A stretch of DNA of 6,947 nt from Candidatus Methanoplasma sp. (lineage in GTDB: Archaea > Thermoplasmatota > Thermoplasmata > Methanomassiliicoccales > Methanomethylophilaceae), in assembly GCA_031254265.1 (NCBI GenBank), contig JAIRUV010000038.1, forward strand, positions 1 to 6,947, given 5' to 3'. Position 1 is the stretch's first letter; each line of letters begins with the position of its first letter. Of this stretch, positions 1-5,462 are shown one piece after another. Under the pieces are notes generated by a model, which worked only from the letters and a program-made list of their open reading frames with translations, had not been told where the DNA came from and did not search any database. The position numbers and the translations under genes were made by a program.

Positions 1-340
1 GATGCATCATGTCCCCATGAGCGGCGAGCATATCGTCCACCGAATAAGGATCATAGCGGTCGATGTTGCTGTATGCGTTCAGAGCTCCTTTTACTTCCTG
101 GATCTCACGCGGATCGCCCAGAACTCTTTTTCCATCAATGACCGCTGTTACCTTTTCCAGACTGAGCGTGTTGCCTTCTATCGCAAGCGAAGACTGTATC
201 GATTTGATCGTACCTATGCGTCTGAGTCTCAGTTCGTTCGAAGGAACAATGCTTTCCGGAACACGGTCGATGAGCAAAGTTATCTCTGACACCAGTGAAG
301 ATATTTCATTGATATCGTCGAATTCGGGACCGAAGGGCAT
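1..340 (-). CDS. Fic-family protein, N-terminal part (cut by window edge)
   Basis: I translated this minus-strand frame by hand; it is open from the edge to a TGA at 416-418. The visible 113 residues start MPFGPEFDD and look like the helical N-terminal region of Fic proteins. The key motif is SLAIEGN at residues 51-57, which fits the (S/T)xxxE(G/N) inhibitory helix that blocks ATP binding in class II Fic AMP-transferases. It is followed by a segment starting DPREIQEVKGALNAY, usual before the Fic core. The catalytic HxFx(D/E)GN(G/K)R loop would lie off the window, so activity cannot be judged. Fic proteins transfer AMP or a related group from a nucleotide to target proteins, as toxins or regulators. 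Other in-frame ATGs are at 349, 352, 367 and 385. I chose 340 because the TATA-like box at 369-376 would start the transcript near 346 and the domain begins there. The fold is fairly sure, the start is not. Confidence 0.75.
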   Translation of the reverse strand, partial: MPFGPEFDDINEISSLVSEITLLIDRVPESIVPSNELRLRRIGTIKSIQSSLAIEGNTLSLEKVTAVIDGKRVLGDPREIQEVKGALNAYSNIDRYDPYSVDDMLAAHGDMMH

Positions 341-365
341 ATTCCTCATCATACCAAGACTCTGC

Positions 366-376
366 ATATTTTTAAA
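366..376 (-). promoter_or_regulatory. TATA-like box upstream of the Fic gene
   Basis: The minus strand reads TTTAAAAATAT, close to the archaeal TATA consensus, and is centred about 26 bases upstream of position 346, just before the ATG at 340. A perfect ten-base palindrome, GGCATATGCC (381-390), sits directly upstream, where an operator could lie. A palindrome this short is expected several times in a window of this size, so the operator idea is weak. Confidence 0.4.
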
Positions 377-410
377 GATAGGCATATGCCCGTGCAGGTT
401 TGTCAGAAGT

Positions 411-417
411 AAAAATC
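411..417 (-). terminator. Possible oligo-T terminator after the ybjQ-type gene
   Basis: About 40 bases past the stop of the YbjQ-family gene the minus strand has a T-run (GATTTTTAC), with a CTTTTG run about ten bases before it. Archaeal RNA polymerase often terminates at such T-tracts without a hairpin, and none is evident here. It lies between a finished transcription unit and the next promoter, so the position makes sense. Confidence 0.35.
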
Positions 418-457
418 AGCCGGCAAAAGGTTTTCATGGGTCCGCAGAGCGGTACGA

Positions 458-769
458 TCAGACGAATCGCACTGCGGTCCCGTATGCTATGACTTCTGCC
501 GCGCCGGCAACGATCGCTGATGTTGCGTAACGGATGTTCACGACCGCATCTGCGCCAAGGGCATTCGCTTCTTCGACCATCCTCTTCGTCGCCATGGCCC
601 TCGATTCGTCCATCATCTCTGTGTATGCTTTCAGCTCTCCGCCCACCATGCTCTTGAATCCCTGCGTGATGTCCTTCCCGATATGCTTCGTCTGGACAGT
701 GCTCCCTTTCACAAGTCCCAGCATCTCCAGTTCCTTTCCTGAGATATAGTTAGTATTTACCAAGATCAT
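458..769 (-). CDS. YbjQ/DUF74 (UPF0145) family protein
   Basis: The 103-residue product matches the usual length of the YbjQ family, small beta-rich proteins that form multimeric rings, often labelled putative heavy-metal-binding; the biochemical role is not established. Family hallmarks are GKDITQGFKSMVGGEL (residues 31-46), the helix with SRAMATKRM (56-64), LGADAVVNIRY (71-81) and the C-terminal EVIAYGTAV (92-100). There is no signal peptide, so it is probably cytoplasmic. Its ATG lies inside the end of the upstream membrane-protein gene (20-base overlap), with GGAG about nine bases before it, so the two are probably translationally coupled and co-transcribed. It ends with TGA. The family identity is clear; metal binding is only a database-style label. 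Confidence 0.85.
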   Translation of the reverse strand: MILVNTNYISGKELEMLGLVKGSTVQTKHIGKDITQGFKSMVGGELKAYTEMMDESRAMATKRMVEEANALGADAVVNIRYATSAIVAGAAEVIAYGTAVRFV

Positions 770-980
770 CTTCTTCGCCGCTCCTTATCTCCTTTATTCT
801 CTCCACCAGCACAAAAATACCTATGCCGACGGATATGAGTAAGAATACCAGTATCAAGACATGTACCCAAAGGTCCAGGTCGGCAAATAAAAAGAACGAG
901 ATCGCAAAGAGCACACAGAACAGAACGTAACACACTGTTATTATCACAGGGGCGATCAGTCTTTTCTCCATGTTCTTCAC
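750..980 (-). CDS. Small two-helix membrane protein paired with YbjQ-type gene
   Basis: The 76-residue product has two hydrophobic segments, about residues 8-33 and 38-59, joined by a short acidic turn (ADLDLW), and a charged C-terminal tail, ERIKEIRSGEEDDLGKY at 60-76. From memory, very similar proteins with an ERIKEIRSGEEDDLSKY-like tail occur in Clostridia, annotated as hypothetical, sometimes near YbjQ genes. I know of no function. The gene overlaps the start of the YbjQ-family gene, suggesting that the two products act together at the membrane. The start is either GTG at 980 or ATG at 971 (73 residues, starting MEKRLIAP); the Shine-Dalgarno signal is weak for both. It stops with TAA, unlike the core genes. 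The open frame, topology and pairing are well supported; the role is unknown. Confidence 0.75.
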   Translation of the reverse strand: MKNMEKRLIAPVIITVCYVLFCVLFAISFFLFADLDLWVHVLILVFLLISVGIGIFVLVERIKEIRSGEEDDLGKY

Positions 981-1028
981 TCTTTGTAATATACGGCATC
1001 CATGCTGGCCAGCGCCGACTCTTACACA

Positions 1029-1045
1029 GAGTATATATTATTTAG
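1029..1045 (-). promoter_or_regulatory. TATA-like box for the membrane protein-ybjQ pair
   Basis: The minus strand carries an AATATATA core at 1033-1040 that overlaps the TAA stop codon of the acetyltransferase gene. Transcription would be expected near 1010. The pair could therefore be transcribed independently of the acetyltransferase. A leader of about 30 bases would precede the GTG at 980 and would contain the eight-codon ORF described in the findings. Confidence 0.45.
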
Positions 1046-1619
1046 AGTTTGCCACATGTTCGATTATGCTTACTAAATACTCATCTAAATCTAAGAAATA
1101 CTCTCGGCTGTCAAAATACTGGACGCCGTCAACGTGAGGCGTAATACCATCTCTATCGTAAACGAATCCCAGTTTCTCGATTACTTTTGCTGAGGCGAGA
1201 TTCTCTTTTGCATGACCGCCGGCAACCCTCTTAATGCCGAGATCCGTGGCGGCAAAGCTGAGAATAGCTCTCATCGCCTCAGTTGTATATCCGTGGTTCC
1301 AGTGCGACTTCATAATGTTATATCCGACTTGGAACAAATTATAACTGTCTTCCCAAATCAATCCGCCAGAACCGAAAAGCTCGCTTGTTTCTTTAAGGAC
1401 AAAACCCCAGATGTAGTTGTCATTCAGGATAAAACCGTCTGTATCGTTTTGCTTCCATTCAATTTCTTTAAGCCATTCTGTCGTATCATCAAGTGAATGG
1501 TGCGGCAGCCAACTGACGTACTTTGCGACCTCCATGTCGCCGGTCCAACCGTAATATGCTGTTTCGGCATCGGCGAGAGTCAGCGGTCTGAGAATAAGCC
1601 GGCTTGTTTCCAATATCAT
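1038..1619 (-). CDS. GNAT-family N-acetyltransferase, RimJ/RimL type
   Basis: The 193-residue product has the length and motifs of the Acetyltransf_3 (RimJ/RimL-like) branch, which transfers acetyl from acetyl-CoA to an amine, often a protein N-terminus or a small molecule. It begins with the classic MILETSRLILRPLTLADAE. The acetyl-CoA site is seen at NHGYTTEAMRA (residues 108-118), and the next strand-helix at AKENLASAKVIEKLGF (137-152). The substrate cannot be predicted. The C-terminal segment after residue 155 is less typical. The codons are visibly richer in A/T than in the core genes further right, and similar proteins are common in Firmicutes, so recent acquisition is likely. The ATG at 1619 is preceded by an AGGAG about 12 bases upstream, slightly far. 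It ends with TAA. The fold is secure; the substrate is unknown. Confidence 0.88.
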   Translation of the reverse strand: MILETSRLILRPLTLADAETAYYGWTGDMEVAKYVSWLPHHSLDDTTEWLKEIEWKQNDTDGFILNDNYIWGFVLKETSELFGSGGLIWEDSYNLFQVGYNIMKSHWNHGYTTEAMRAILSFAATDLGIKRVAGGHAKENLASAKVIEKLGFVYDRDGITPHVDGVQYFDSREYFLDLDEYLVSIIEHVANSK

Positions 1620-1653
1620 ATTTTTCTTTCTCTCCTCTCACAGGCATCTTGTC

Positions 1654-1815
1654 TCAGGGCTTCGCGAACGCCAGATATGCGACGATATCTCGCAATATTA
1701 ATCCTCCCACGTAGACGGCGGTCGGGATATTGTACGATCGTTCAAACAATTCAAACCTTGTATACGACCACCAGACCGCATAACGGGCCTGTACGCTTTT
1801 TCTGAAGAATTTCAA
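1654..1815 (-). CDS. Possible small protein or gene remnant, unrecognised
   Basis: Between the tRNA and the acetyltransferase the minus strand holds an open frame that continues back into the tRNA and ends with TGA at 1654-1656. From a TTG at 1815 it would encode 53 residues beginning LKFFRKSVQARYAVWW. The product is rich in aromatic and basic residues and ends in a mostly hydrophobic stretch, IPTAVYVGGLILRDIVAYLA, that could be one membrane helix. No ATG and no convincing ribosome binding site precede it, so it may be the 3' remnant of a lost gene or a chance frame. I do not recognise it. A possible TATA for the acetyltransferase (1694-1701) lies inside it. It is listed because it fills most of an otherwise empty 222-base gap. 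Confidence 0.2.
   Translation of the reverse strand: MKFFRKSVQARYAVWWSYTRFELFERSYNIPTAVYVGGLILRDIVAYLAFAKP
1694..1701 (-). promoter_or_regulatory. Possible TATA box for the acetyltransferase gene
   Basis: The minus strand reads TTAATATT. Transcription would begin near 1671, leaving a leader of about 50 bases that contains the AGGAG at 1632-1636 before the ATG at 1619. A leadered, Shine-Dalgarno-type start would differ from the leaderless starts proposed for the core genes here. The match is moderate and may be fortuitous. Confidence 0.25.
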
Positions 1816-1841
1816 GGCCAGACAAACGGATTTTCGATGAG

Positions 1842-1915
1842 CGGGCCTGAAGGGATTCGAACCCTTGGCCGATCGATTAAGAGTCGATCGCTCTACCTAG
1901 CTGAGCTACAGGCCC
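1842..1915 (-). tRNA. tRNA-Lys (anticodon CTT)
   Basis: The minus strand folds into a full cloverleaf. The acceptor stem GGGCCTG pairs with CAGGCCC (1909-1915 with 1843-1849). The D arm is GCTC/GAGC, and the anticodon stem is ATCGA/TCGAT around the loop CTCTTAA. The T arm is AAGGG/CCCTT around TTCGAAT. The anticodon CTT is at 1879-1881, so it reads AAG lysine codons. The discriminator base is G (1842) and no CCA is encoded, as is usual in archaea. No intron is present. The 3' end faces the acetyltransferase/ybjQ/Fic region. A TATA-like box lies about 27 bases upstream. Confidence 0.95.
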
Positions 1916-1938
1916 CGTGCGCTCTTGATTACATTGTG

Positions 1939-1948
1939 GTAAATAAAA
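1939..1948 (-). promoter_or_regulatory. TATA box of the tRNA-Lys gene
   Basis: The minus strand reads GTTTTATTTA. Its core TTTATTTA (1939-1946) is centred about 27 bases before the first base of the mature tRNA, the expected archaeal spacing. It lies in the 110-base divergent region shared with the CBS-domain gene. Confidence 0.55.
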
Positions 1949-1993
1949 CTGTCTGTTTTTTATCTATGGCATACGGCAACAAACGTATACAAA

Positions 1994-2003
1994 CTCATAT
2001 ATC
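1994..2003 (+). promoter_or_regulatory. TATA box of the CBS-MBL operon
   Basis: The sequence CTCATATATC is centred about 27 bases before the ATG at 2026, so transcription should begin at or next to the start codon, giving a leaderless mRNA. This supports starting the CBS protein at 2026 rather than at the upstream in-frame ATG inside the tRNA region. Confidence 0.5.
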
Positions 2004-2025
2004 TTCAAGGACATATTTGGAGACG

Positions 2026-2511
2026 ATGAAGGAACTTCGTGTTAGGGATCTAATGACCACTCAGGTGTTGACCGTCAAACCGACGGACACAATAAAACGC
2101 GCTACGATAAAGTTCGCGGTGGACAATGTTACTGGCGCAACCGTAGTGGACAACAGGAACCACGTCATCGGAATGATCACTGAGAACGATGTCCTCAACC
2201 TGATCGTCAAATACCAAGACAAATTGGACAAGGACCCGAACACCTCCCACTCCCTCCTCAGCCTGCCTATGGACGGGATCACCAGCGACCCGGTCCTGGC
2301 GGAAGCTAACAGAGAGATATCCGAGATGAAGGTCGAGGAGATAATGACGAGAAGTGTCCTTACGACCACTCCCGATGAGAAGATAGTCGAAGCCCTCAAA
2401 AAGATGATGAAACTCAACGTCAACCGCCTGCCGGTCCTGGAGCAGGGAGTGCTCGTCGGAATCCTCTCCAGATCAGACATAATCTTCTACATCTACAAAA
2501 AGAAGGTCTGA
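2026..2511 (+). CDS. Two-CBS-domain protein
   Basis: The 161-residue product is a stand-alone Bateman module. CBS1 spans about residues 6-62 (VRDLMTTQVLTVKPTDTI to VIGMITENDVLNLIV), CBS2 about 102-158 (KVEEIMTRSVLTTTPDEKI to LVGILSRSDIIFYI), joined by a charged linker. Such pairs bind adenine nucleotides or S-adenosylmethionine and act as energy or metabolite sensors; the ligand and partner cannot be deduced. No catalytic domain is attached. The reading frame stays open upstream to 1837, but that would run through the tRNA gene. The ATG at 2026 has a TATA box at leaderless spacing and begins right at the first CBS domain. The next gene starts six bases after its TGA, so the two form an operon. 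Codon use is like the other core genes. Confidence 0.9.
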   Translation: MKELRVRDLMTTQVLTVKPTDTIKRATIKFAVDNVTGATVVDNRNHVIGMITENDVLNLIVKYQDKLDKDPNTSHSLLSLPMDGITSDPVLAEANREISEMKVEEIMTRSVLTTTPDEKIVEALKKMMKLNVNRLPVLEQGVLVGILSRSDIIFYIYKKKV

Positions 2512-2517
2512 AGGTCA

Positions 2518-3279
2518 ATGTTCGAGGTCCATGTCCTCGCAAGCGGAAGCGACGGGAACTGCACCGTCATACAATTCGATGACGAAGCGGTCATGATCGA
2601 TGCGGGGATAAGCTGCAGAAGGACAATGGGTCTGATGGAGCGGGAAGGGATAGACAGTAAGGCTTTGAAAGCCCTTCTGGTGACGCACGAGCATTCTGAC
2701 CACATCTCAGGCGCGGGTGTCGTGTCCAGGAAGTTCAACATTCCCGTAATGTGCAACAGGGCGACATTCGACTGCAGCAACATCGGCAATGTGAGTTATG
2801 CAGAGATCAAGACCATGGGATCGTTCTGCGTAGGGAGCATGAACATAACGCCCCTGCCTACATCCCACAATGCAGTGGAGCCTAACGCCTTTCTTGTTGA
2901 AGCCGAGGACAAGAAGGTACTTGTGGCAACGGACACCGGAAAGCTCACTTTCCAGATTGAGCACGCGCTGAAGGAAGCGGATGTCGCGGTCATAGAATCT
3001 AACTATGACAAGAAGATGCTGGCAGAAGGCCCTTATCCTCCGTATCTTAAGAGACTGATCGCGAGCGAGATCGGACATCTGTCCAACATCGACTGTGCCG
3101 GAGCGATAAAAAGGACGATGAACGAGAACAGACAGATATTCCTGGCACATCTGAGCAAGACCAACAATGCCCCGGACATCGCAAGGGAAACTGTGGCAGA
3201 GATAACCGGTATGAAAAGGATGCGCATAGACTGCCTCGAGTTCCCGGGGGACACGAGGACGATCAAGGTCTGGGGTTGA
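2518..3279 (+). CDS. WalJ/YycJ-like metallo-beta-lactamase-fold protein
   Basis: The 253-residue product is a metal-dependent hydrolase of the COG1235 (PhnP/WalJ) type. It opens with VHVLASGSDGNCTVIQ, the WalJ signature. The zinc-binding motif THEHSDH is at residues 56-62, and further family residues are TSHN (H117), ATDTG (D139), ESNYD (160-164), GHLSN (186-190) and LAHLSKTNN (209-217). This is the complete set of YycJ/WalJ landmarks, so an active binuclear metal centre is likely. Bacterial members have been linked to DNA repair as exonucleases, though the natural substrate of archaeal members is unclear. No signal peptide is seen, so it is cytoplasmic. It lies six bases after the CBS gene and is probably co-translated with it. 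Its TGA lies 17 bases inside the 3' end of the convergent GINS gene. Confidence 0.9.
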   Translation: MFEVHVLASGSDGNCTVIQFDDEAVMIDAGISCRRTMGLMEREGIDSKALKALLVTHEHSDHISGAGVVSRKFNIPVMCNRATFDCSNIGNVSYAEIKTMGSFCVGSMNITPLPTSHNAVEPNAFLVEAEDKKVLVATDTGKLTFQIEHALKEADVAVIESNYDKKMLAEGPYPPYLKRLIASEIGHLSNIDCAGAIKRTMNENRQIFLAHLSKTNNAPDIARETVAEITGMKRMRIDCLEFPGDTRTIKVWG

Positions 3280-3991
3280 CTACCGCAGCTTTGTCCCTGT
3301 TGATGAGCGCCATGGCCATGGCCTTAGGCATCCTGACCACATCTTCTTTGAAGAGCTCATAATTCCTGTCCGGGCCGGAGAACGGCGGCAGATCCTCCAA
3401 TATCCTTATGACCACCGTCTCATCCTCTTTGATGATATTCTCCTGCGGCACTTCCGCCTGTTCCTCCGCGGCAGGCTCTGTTGCACGGGCATCTTCGATA
3501 CTCTCTTCGACCGCGGGCGCCTCTTCAGCCCTGACCCGTTCGGGAGCTTTCACCGCCGCCGGCTCAGGATCTATGGCAGGGGTCTCGAACTTCCTCCTGC
3601 CGCTCAGCTTGTCCACCAGGCCCATATGTTTTTTTGATATCAGCAGAACGCCGTCATAGTATTCCCTTTCTTCAGGCGTAAGGTTGTCAAGCACGTTCAG
3701 CCCGCCTCTCGCGCCTATCAGGGCGAGGCCTGCCACCTTTTCCATTCTTATTTCGGTGATCTCCTTCGACAGGGACAATGCCTTCTTGCGGTGCTGGTTC
3801 ACCCCTTCGCATATTATCGAGTCCGGGTCGGCCGAAAGATGCTTCTCGTACTCCGTCCTGAGTTCAGATACCAGGCCGGCCATTGCAGAATAGAGGTCCT
3901 TCCTGACCGCAGATATCGCACGGGACTTCTTCTCCACCCTGTATATGGAGCTAAGGTCCTCGAATGACATGGAATCAGGGTTCTTCGACAT
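3263..3991 (-). CDS. gins51: GINS complex subunit, Gins51 type
   Basis: The 242-residue product resembles the archaeal Gins51 (Gins15) subunit, which with Gins23 forms the GINS complex that bridges Cdc45/RecJ and the MCM helicase at replication forks. The helical A domain spans about residues 8-125, including MSFEDLSSIYRVEKKSRAI at the start and LDNLTPEEREYYD at 101-113. A long Ala/Glu/Pro-rich linker follows (about 135-190). The small C-terminal B domain is at 191-240 (VVIRILEDLPPF, then YELFKEDVVRMPKAMAMALI). The A-then-B order is the Gins51/Sld5-type arrangement. The ATG at 3991 has AGGGGT five bases upstream; a later ATG at 3970 (MSFEDL) is possible. The gene diverges from the DUF167 operon and overlaps the MBL gene tail to tail by 17 bases. 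The identity is from pattern recognition and is fairly firm. Confidence 0.85.
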   Translation of the reverse strand: MSKNPDSMSFEDLSSIYRVEKKSRAISAVRKDLYSAMAGLVSELRTEYEKHLSADPDSIICEGVNQHRKKALSLSKEITEIRMEKVAGLALIGARGGLNVLDNLTPEEREYYDGVLLISKKHMGLVDKLSGRRKFETPAIDPEPAAVKAPERVRAEEAPAVEESIEDARATEPAAEEQAEVPQENIIKEDETVVIRILEDLPPFSGPDRNYELFKEDVVRMPKAMAMALINRDKAAVVNPRP

Positions 3992-4010
3992 CTGTTACCC
4001 CTATTTCATG

Positions 4011-4020
4011 TCGATATATG
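4011..4020 (-). promoter_or_regulatory. TATA-like box of the GINS gene
   Basis: The minus strand reads CATATATCGA, centred about 25 bases before the ATG at 3991. It lies in the 87-base divergent region between the GINS gene and the DUF167-CoA operon. The neighbouring AATAAAAC on the same strand (about 4022-4029), which is TTTTATT on the plus strand, could instead serve either gene. Confidence 0.4.
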
Positions 4021-4078
4021 GTTTTATTCACGACTAGGTTCAAGATCGGACCTCCTTCTGCGACATCTTCCTGGACAT

Positions 4079-4441
4079 ATGTGCGATTCCGTCCGCTCCG
4101 ACAAAATAAAGATAACGGCCGACCCCGATACAGAACAGGAAATGTCGTTCGAAGATGCAACGAGGATCAGAGAATCCGGTATAGAGATAGATGTGCTGGT
4201 GTCTCCGAGGTCCGGCAGGTCGGGTATTGAGGGGATAGATGGTTGGCGGAAGAGGCTCATAGTGAAGGTGAAGGCCCCGCCTCTTGACGGAAAAGCCAAC
4301 AAAGAAGTAGAGGAAGTGTTCTCCAAAGCAACAGGATGCCCTTCCTCGGTGATATCCGGGCACACTGGCAGGCAGAAGACGGTATTCGTCGAAGGCAGAC
4401 CTGAAGCAATAATATCGAAACTGAGGGAAGACCGTGAATGA
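4079..4441 (+). CDS. DUF167/YggU (UPF0235) family protein
   Basis: The 120-residue product carries the DUF167 domain over about residues 36-113. Key features are EIDVLVSPRSGRSGI (36-50), the signature KAPPLDGKANKEV (65-77), and SGHTGRQKTVFVEG (93-106). These small conserved proteins have no established biochemical function. Family members are usually about 95-105 residues, so the first 21 residues are an extension. An alternative ATG at 4142 would give 99 residues and has an A/T-rich AAAATAAA at 4103-4110, roughly the right distance for a leaderless start. I kept 4079 because the N-terminal codons look like coding sequence, but either is possible. It is the first gene of a four-gene operon, and its last eight bases overlap the next gene. 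Confidence 0.85.
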   Translation: MCDSVRSDKIKITADPDTEQEMSFEDATRIRESGIEIDVLVSPRSGRSGIEGIDGWRKRLIVKVKAPPLDGKANKEVEEVFSKATGCPSSVISGHTGRQKTVFVEGRPEAIISKLREDRE

Positions 4442-5462
4442 CGAAGAGAGACTGGCCGAGGTGAAGGAGGTGCTCGATGATCTCACCGAACTCTCCAAAG
4501 ACCACGTCATTCTGGTCGAAGGCCTCAAAGACAAAAGAGCATTGGATTCGATGGGGATAACCGGCGACGTGTTCATGATACAGTCGGGAGGCGGGCCCCT
4601 GACGGCGGCCGAATATGTATCGAGGCACGGCGGCAAAGCCGTAATATTGACGGATTGGGACCGCAGGGGCGGGACGATCGCCCGCGAACTCGGGAACCAG
4701 CTGTCATCCTTGGGCCTGGAGTATGACAGAGATATAAGGGCAAAGCTGTCCTTTCTGTGCAGGAAGTACATCAAGGACATAGAATCGTTGGACACTCTGC
4801 TGGAGAGACTCGCTTTCAACACAAGCGGTATTAAAGGCGGATTTGATATCGTAGCGGAGAGTGGATTCCTGAAAGGAGCATTCCTTGTTATCGAAGGCAT
4901 AGACGGGGCGGGGAAGACGACGCTCTGCAGTATCCTGGAGAAAAGGCTCACGGAAGAAGGATATGTAGTGGAGGTCACTCAGGAACCGACCTACGATGAG
5001 ATAGGGAGTTTCATCAGAGAAGGGAAGGTAAAGGGCATTTCGCAGAAAGCGGAAGCCCTTCTGTTCACTGCAGACCGGGCCGTCCACACCGAAAGGATAT
5101 CCCGGCTGAAAGAGGAAGGCAGGATCGTCATATGCGACAGGTACTTCGCATCCACCGTTGCCTACCAGTCATCCGGACTCAACGGAGAGGCGCTTGACAG
5201 GGAATGGCTGATATCCATGAACCTCCCGGTGATCGTCACGCCTGACCTCACCGTGCTTCTGGATATAGATCCGAGGAAGGGGCTGAACCGGATCGGAGAA
5301 AGAGGCAAGCTCAGCAAATTCGAGGAATCCAGGTTCCTGGAGAATGCCAGAAGGGAGTACCTGAGGCTTGCCGACGAGTTCGGTTTCACCGTGTTCGACG
5401 CCGAAGAGAGCCAGACCGAAATAGCCGAAGCGATAATCGCAAAACTGAAGGAGAGATTTTGA
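4434..5462 (+). CDS. tmk: Toprim domain fused to thymidylate kinase
   Basis: The 342-residue product has two domains. Residues about 20-128 form a small Toprim domain like archaeal UPF0292 or RNase M5-type proteins, with VILVEGLKDKRAL (catalytic-type E29), a GGGPL turn (52-56) and ILTDWDRRGG (metal-binding D74 and D76). Residues about 148-342 form thymidylate kinase, which converts dTMP to dTDP with ATP: P-loop EGIDGAGKTT (154-163), TQEPTYDEIGSFIRE (182-196), DRYFASTVAYQ (235-245), and LDIDPRKGL (276-284) before the lid. Both domains keep their key residues. No in-frame ATG, GTG or TTG lies in the linker (the nearest is TTG for L119 inside Toprim), so this is a true fusion. It starts with GTG at 4434, preceded by GAGGGA, and overlaps the DUF167 gene by eight bases and coaBC by one. 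Ordinary thymidylate kinase is about 200 residues. Confidence 0.92.
   Translation: MNDEERLAEVKEVLDDLTELSKDHVILVEGLKDKRALDSMGITGDVFMIQSGGGPLTAAEYVSRHGGKAVILTDWDRRGGTIARELGNQLSSLGLEYDRDIRAKLSFLCRKYIKDIESLDTLLERLAFNTSGIKGGFDIVAESGFLKGAFLVIEGIDGAGKTTLCSILEKRLTEEGYVVEVTQEPTYDEIGSFIREGKVKGISQKAEALLFTADRAVHTERISRLKEEGRIVICDRYFASTVAYQSSGLNGEALDREWLISMNLPVIVTPDLTVLLDIDPRKGLNRIGERGKLSKFEESRFLENARREYLRLADEFGFTVFDAEESQTEIAEAIIAKLKERF

Noticed and set aside
381..390. Palindrome GGCATATGCC upstream of the Fic TATA box
   Set aside because: Several ten-base palindromes are expected in this length of sequence; without a second copy or a known regulator it cannot be called an operator.
63..530. Plus-strand open frame of 155 codons at the left end
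   Set aside because: It is antisense to the Fic N-terminal region and crosses the end of the YbjQ gene; it shows no domain, whereas the minus strand encodes recognisable families.
1758..1992. Nine-base inverted repeat flanking the tRNA (TTGTATACG at 1758-1766 and CGTATACAA at 1984-1992)
   Set aside because: A match this short across a few hundred bases is plausible by chance, and attachment sites would be direct repeats of the tRNA end, which I do not see.
1837..2025. N-terminal extension of the CBS protein
   Set aside because: The frame is open, but the extension would be read from the antisense of the tRNA-Lys gene. The TATA box and the domain boundary place the start at 2026.
3956..4156. 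The pentapeptide MSFED near the start of both the GINS protein and the DUF167 protein
   Set aside because: The genes are on opposite strands, the codons differ (ATGTCATTCGAGGAC versus ATGTCGTTCGAAGAT) and the similarity stops after five residues, so it is coincidence.
4040..4978. Long open frame on the minus strand (312 codons)
   Set aside because: It lies opposite DUF167 and the Toprim-thymidylate kinase gene, both with clear family motifs. Its translation is serine- and proline-rich with no recognisable motif, typical of an antisense shadow.
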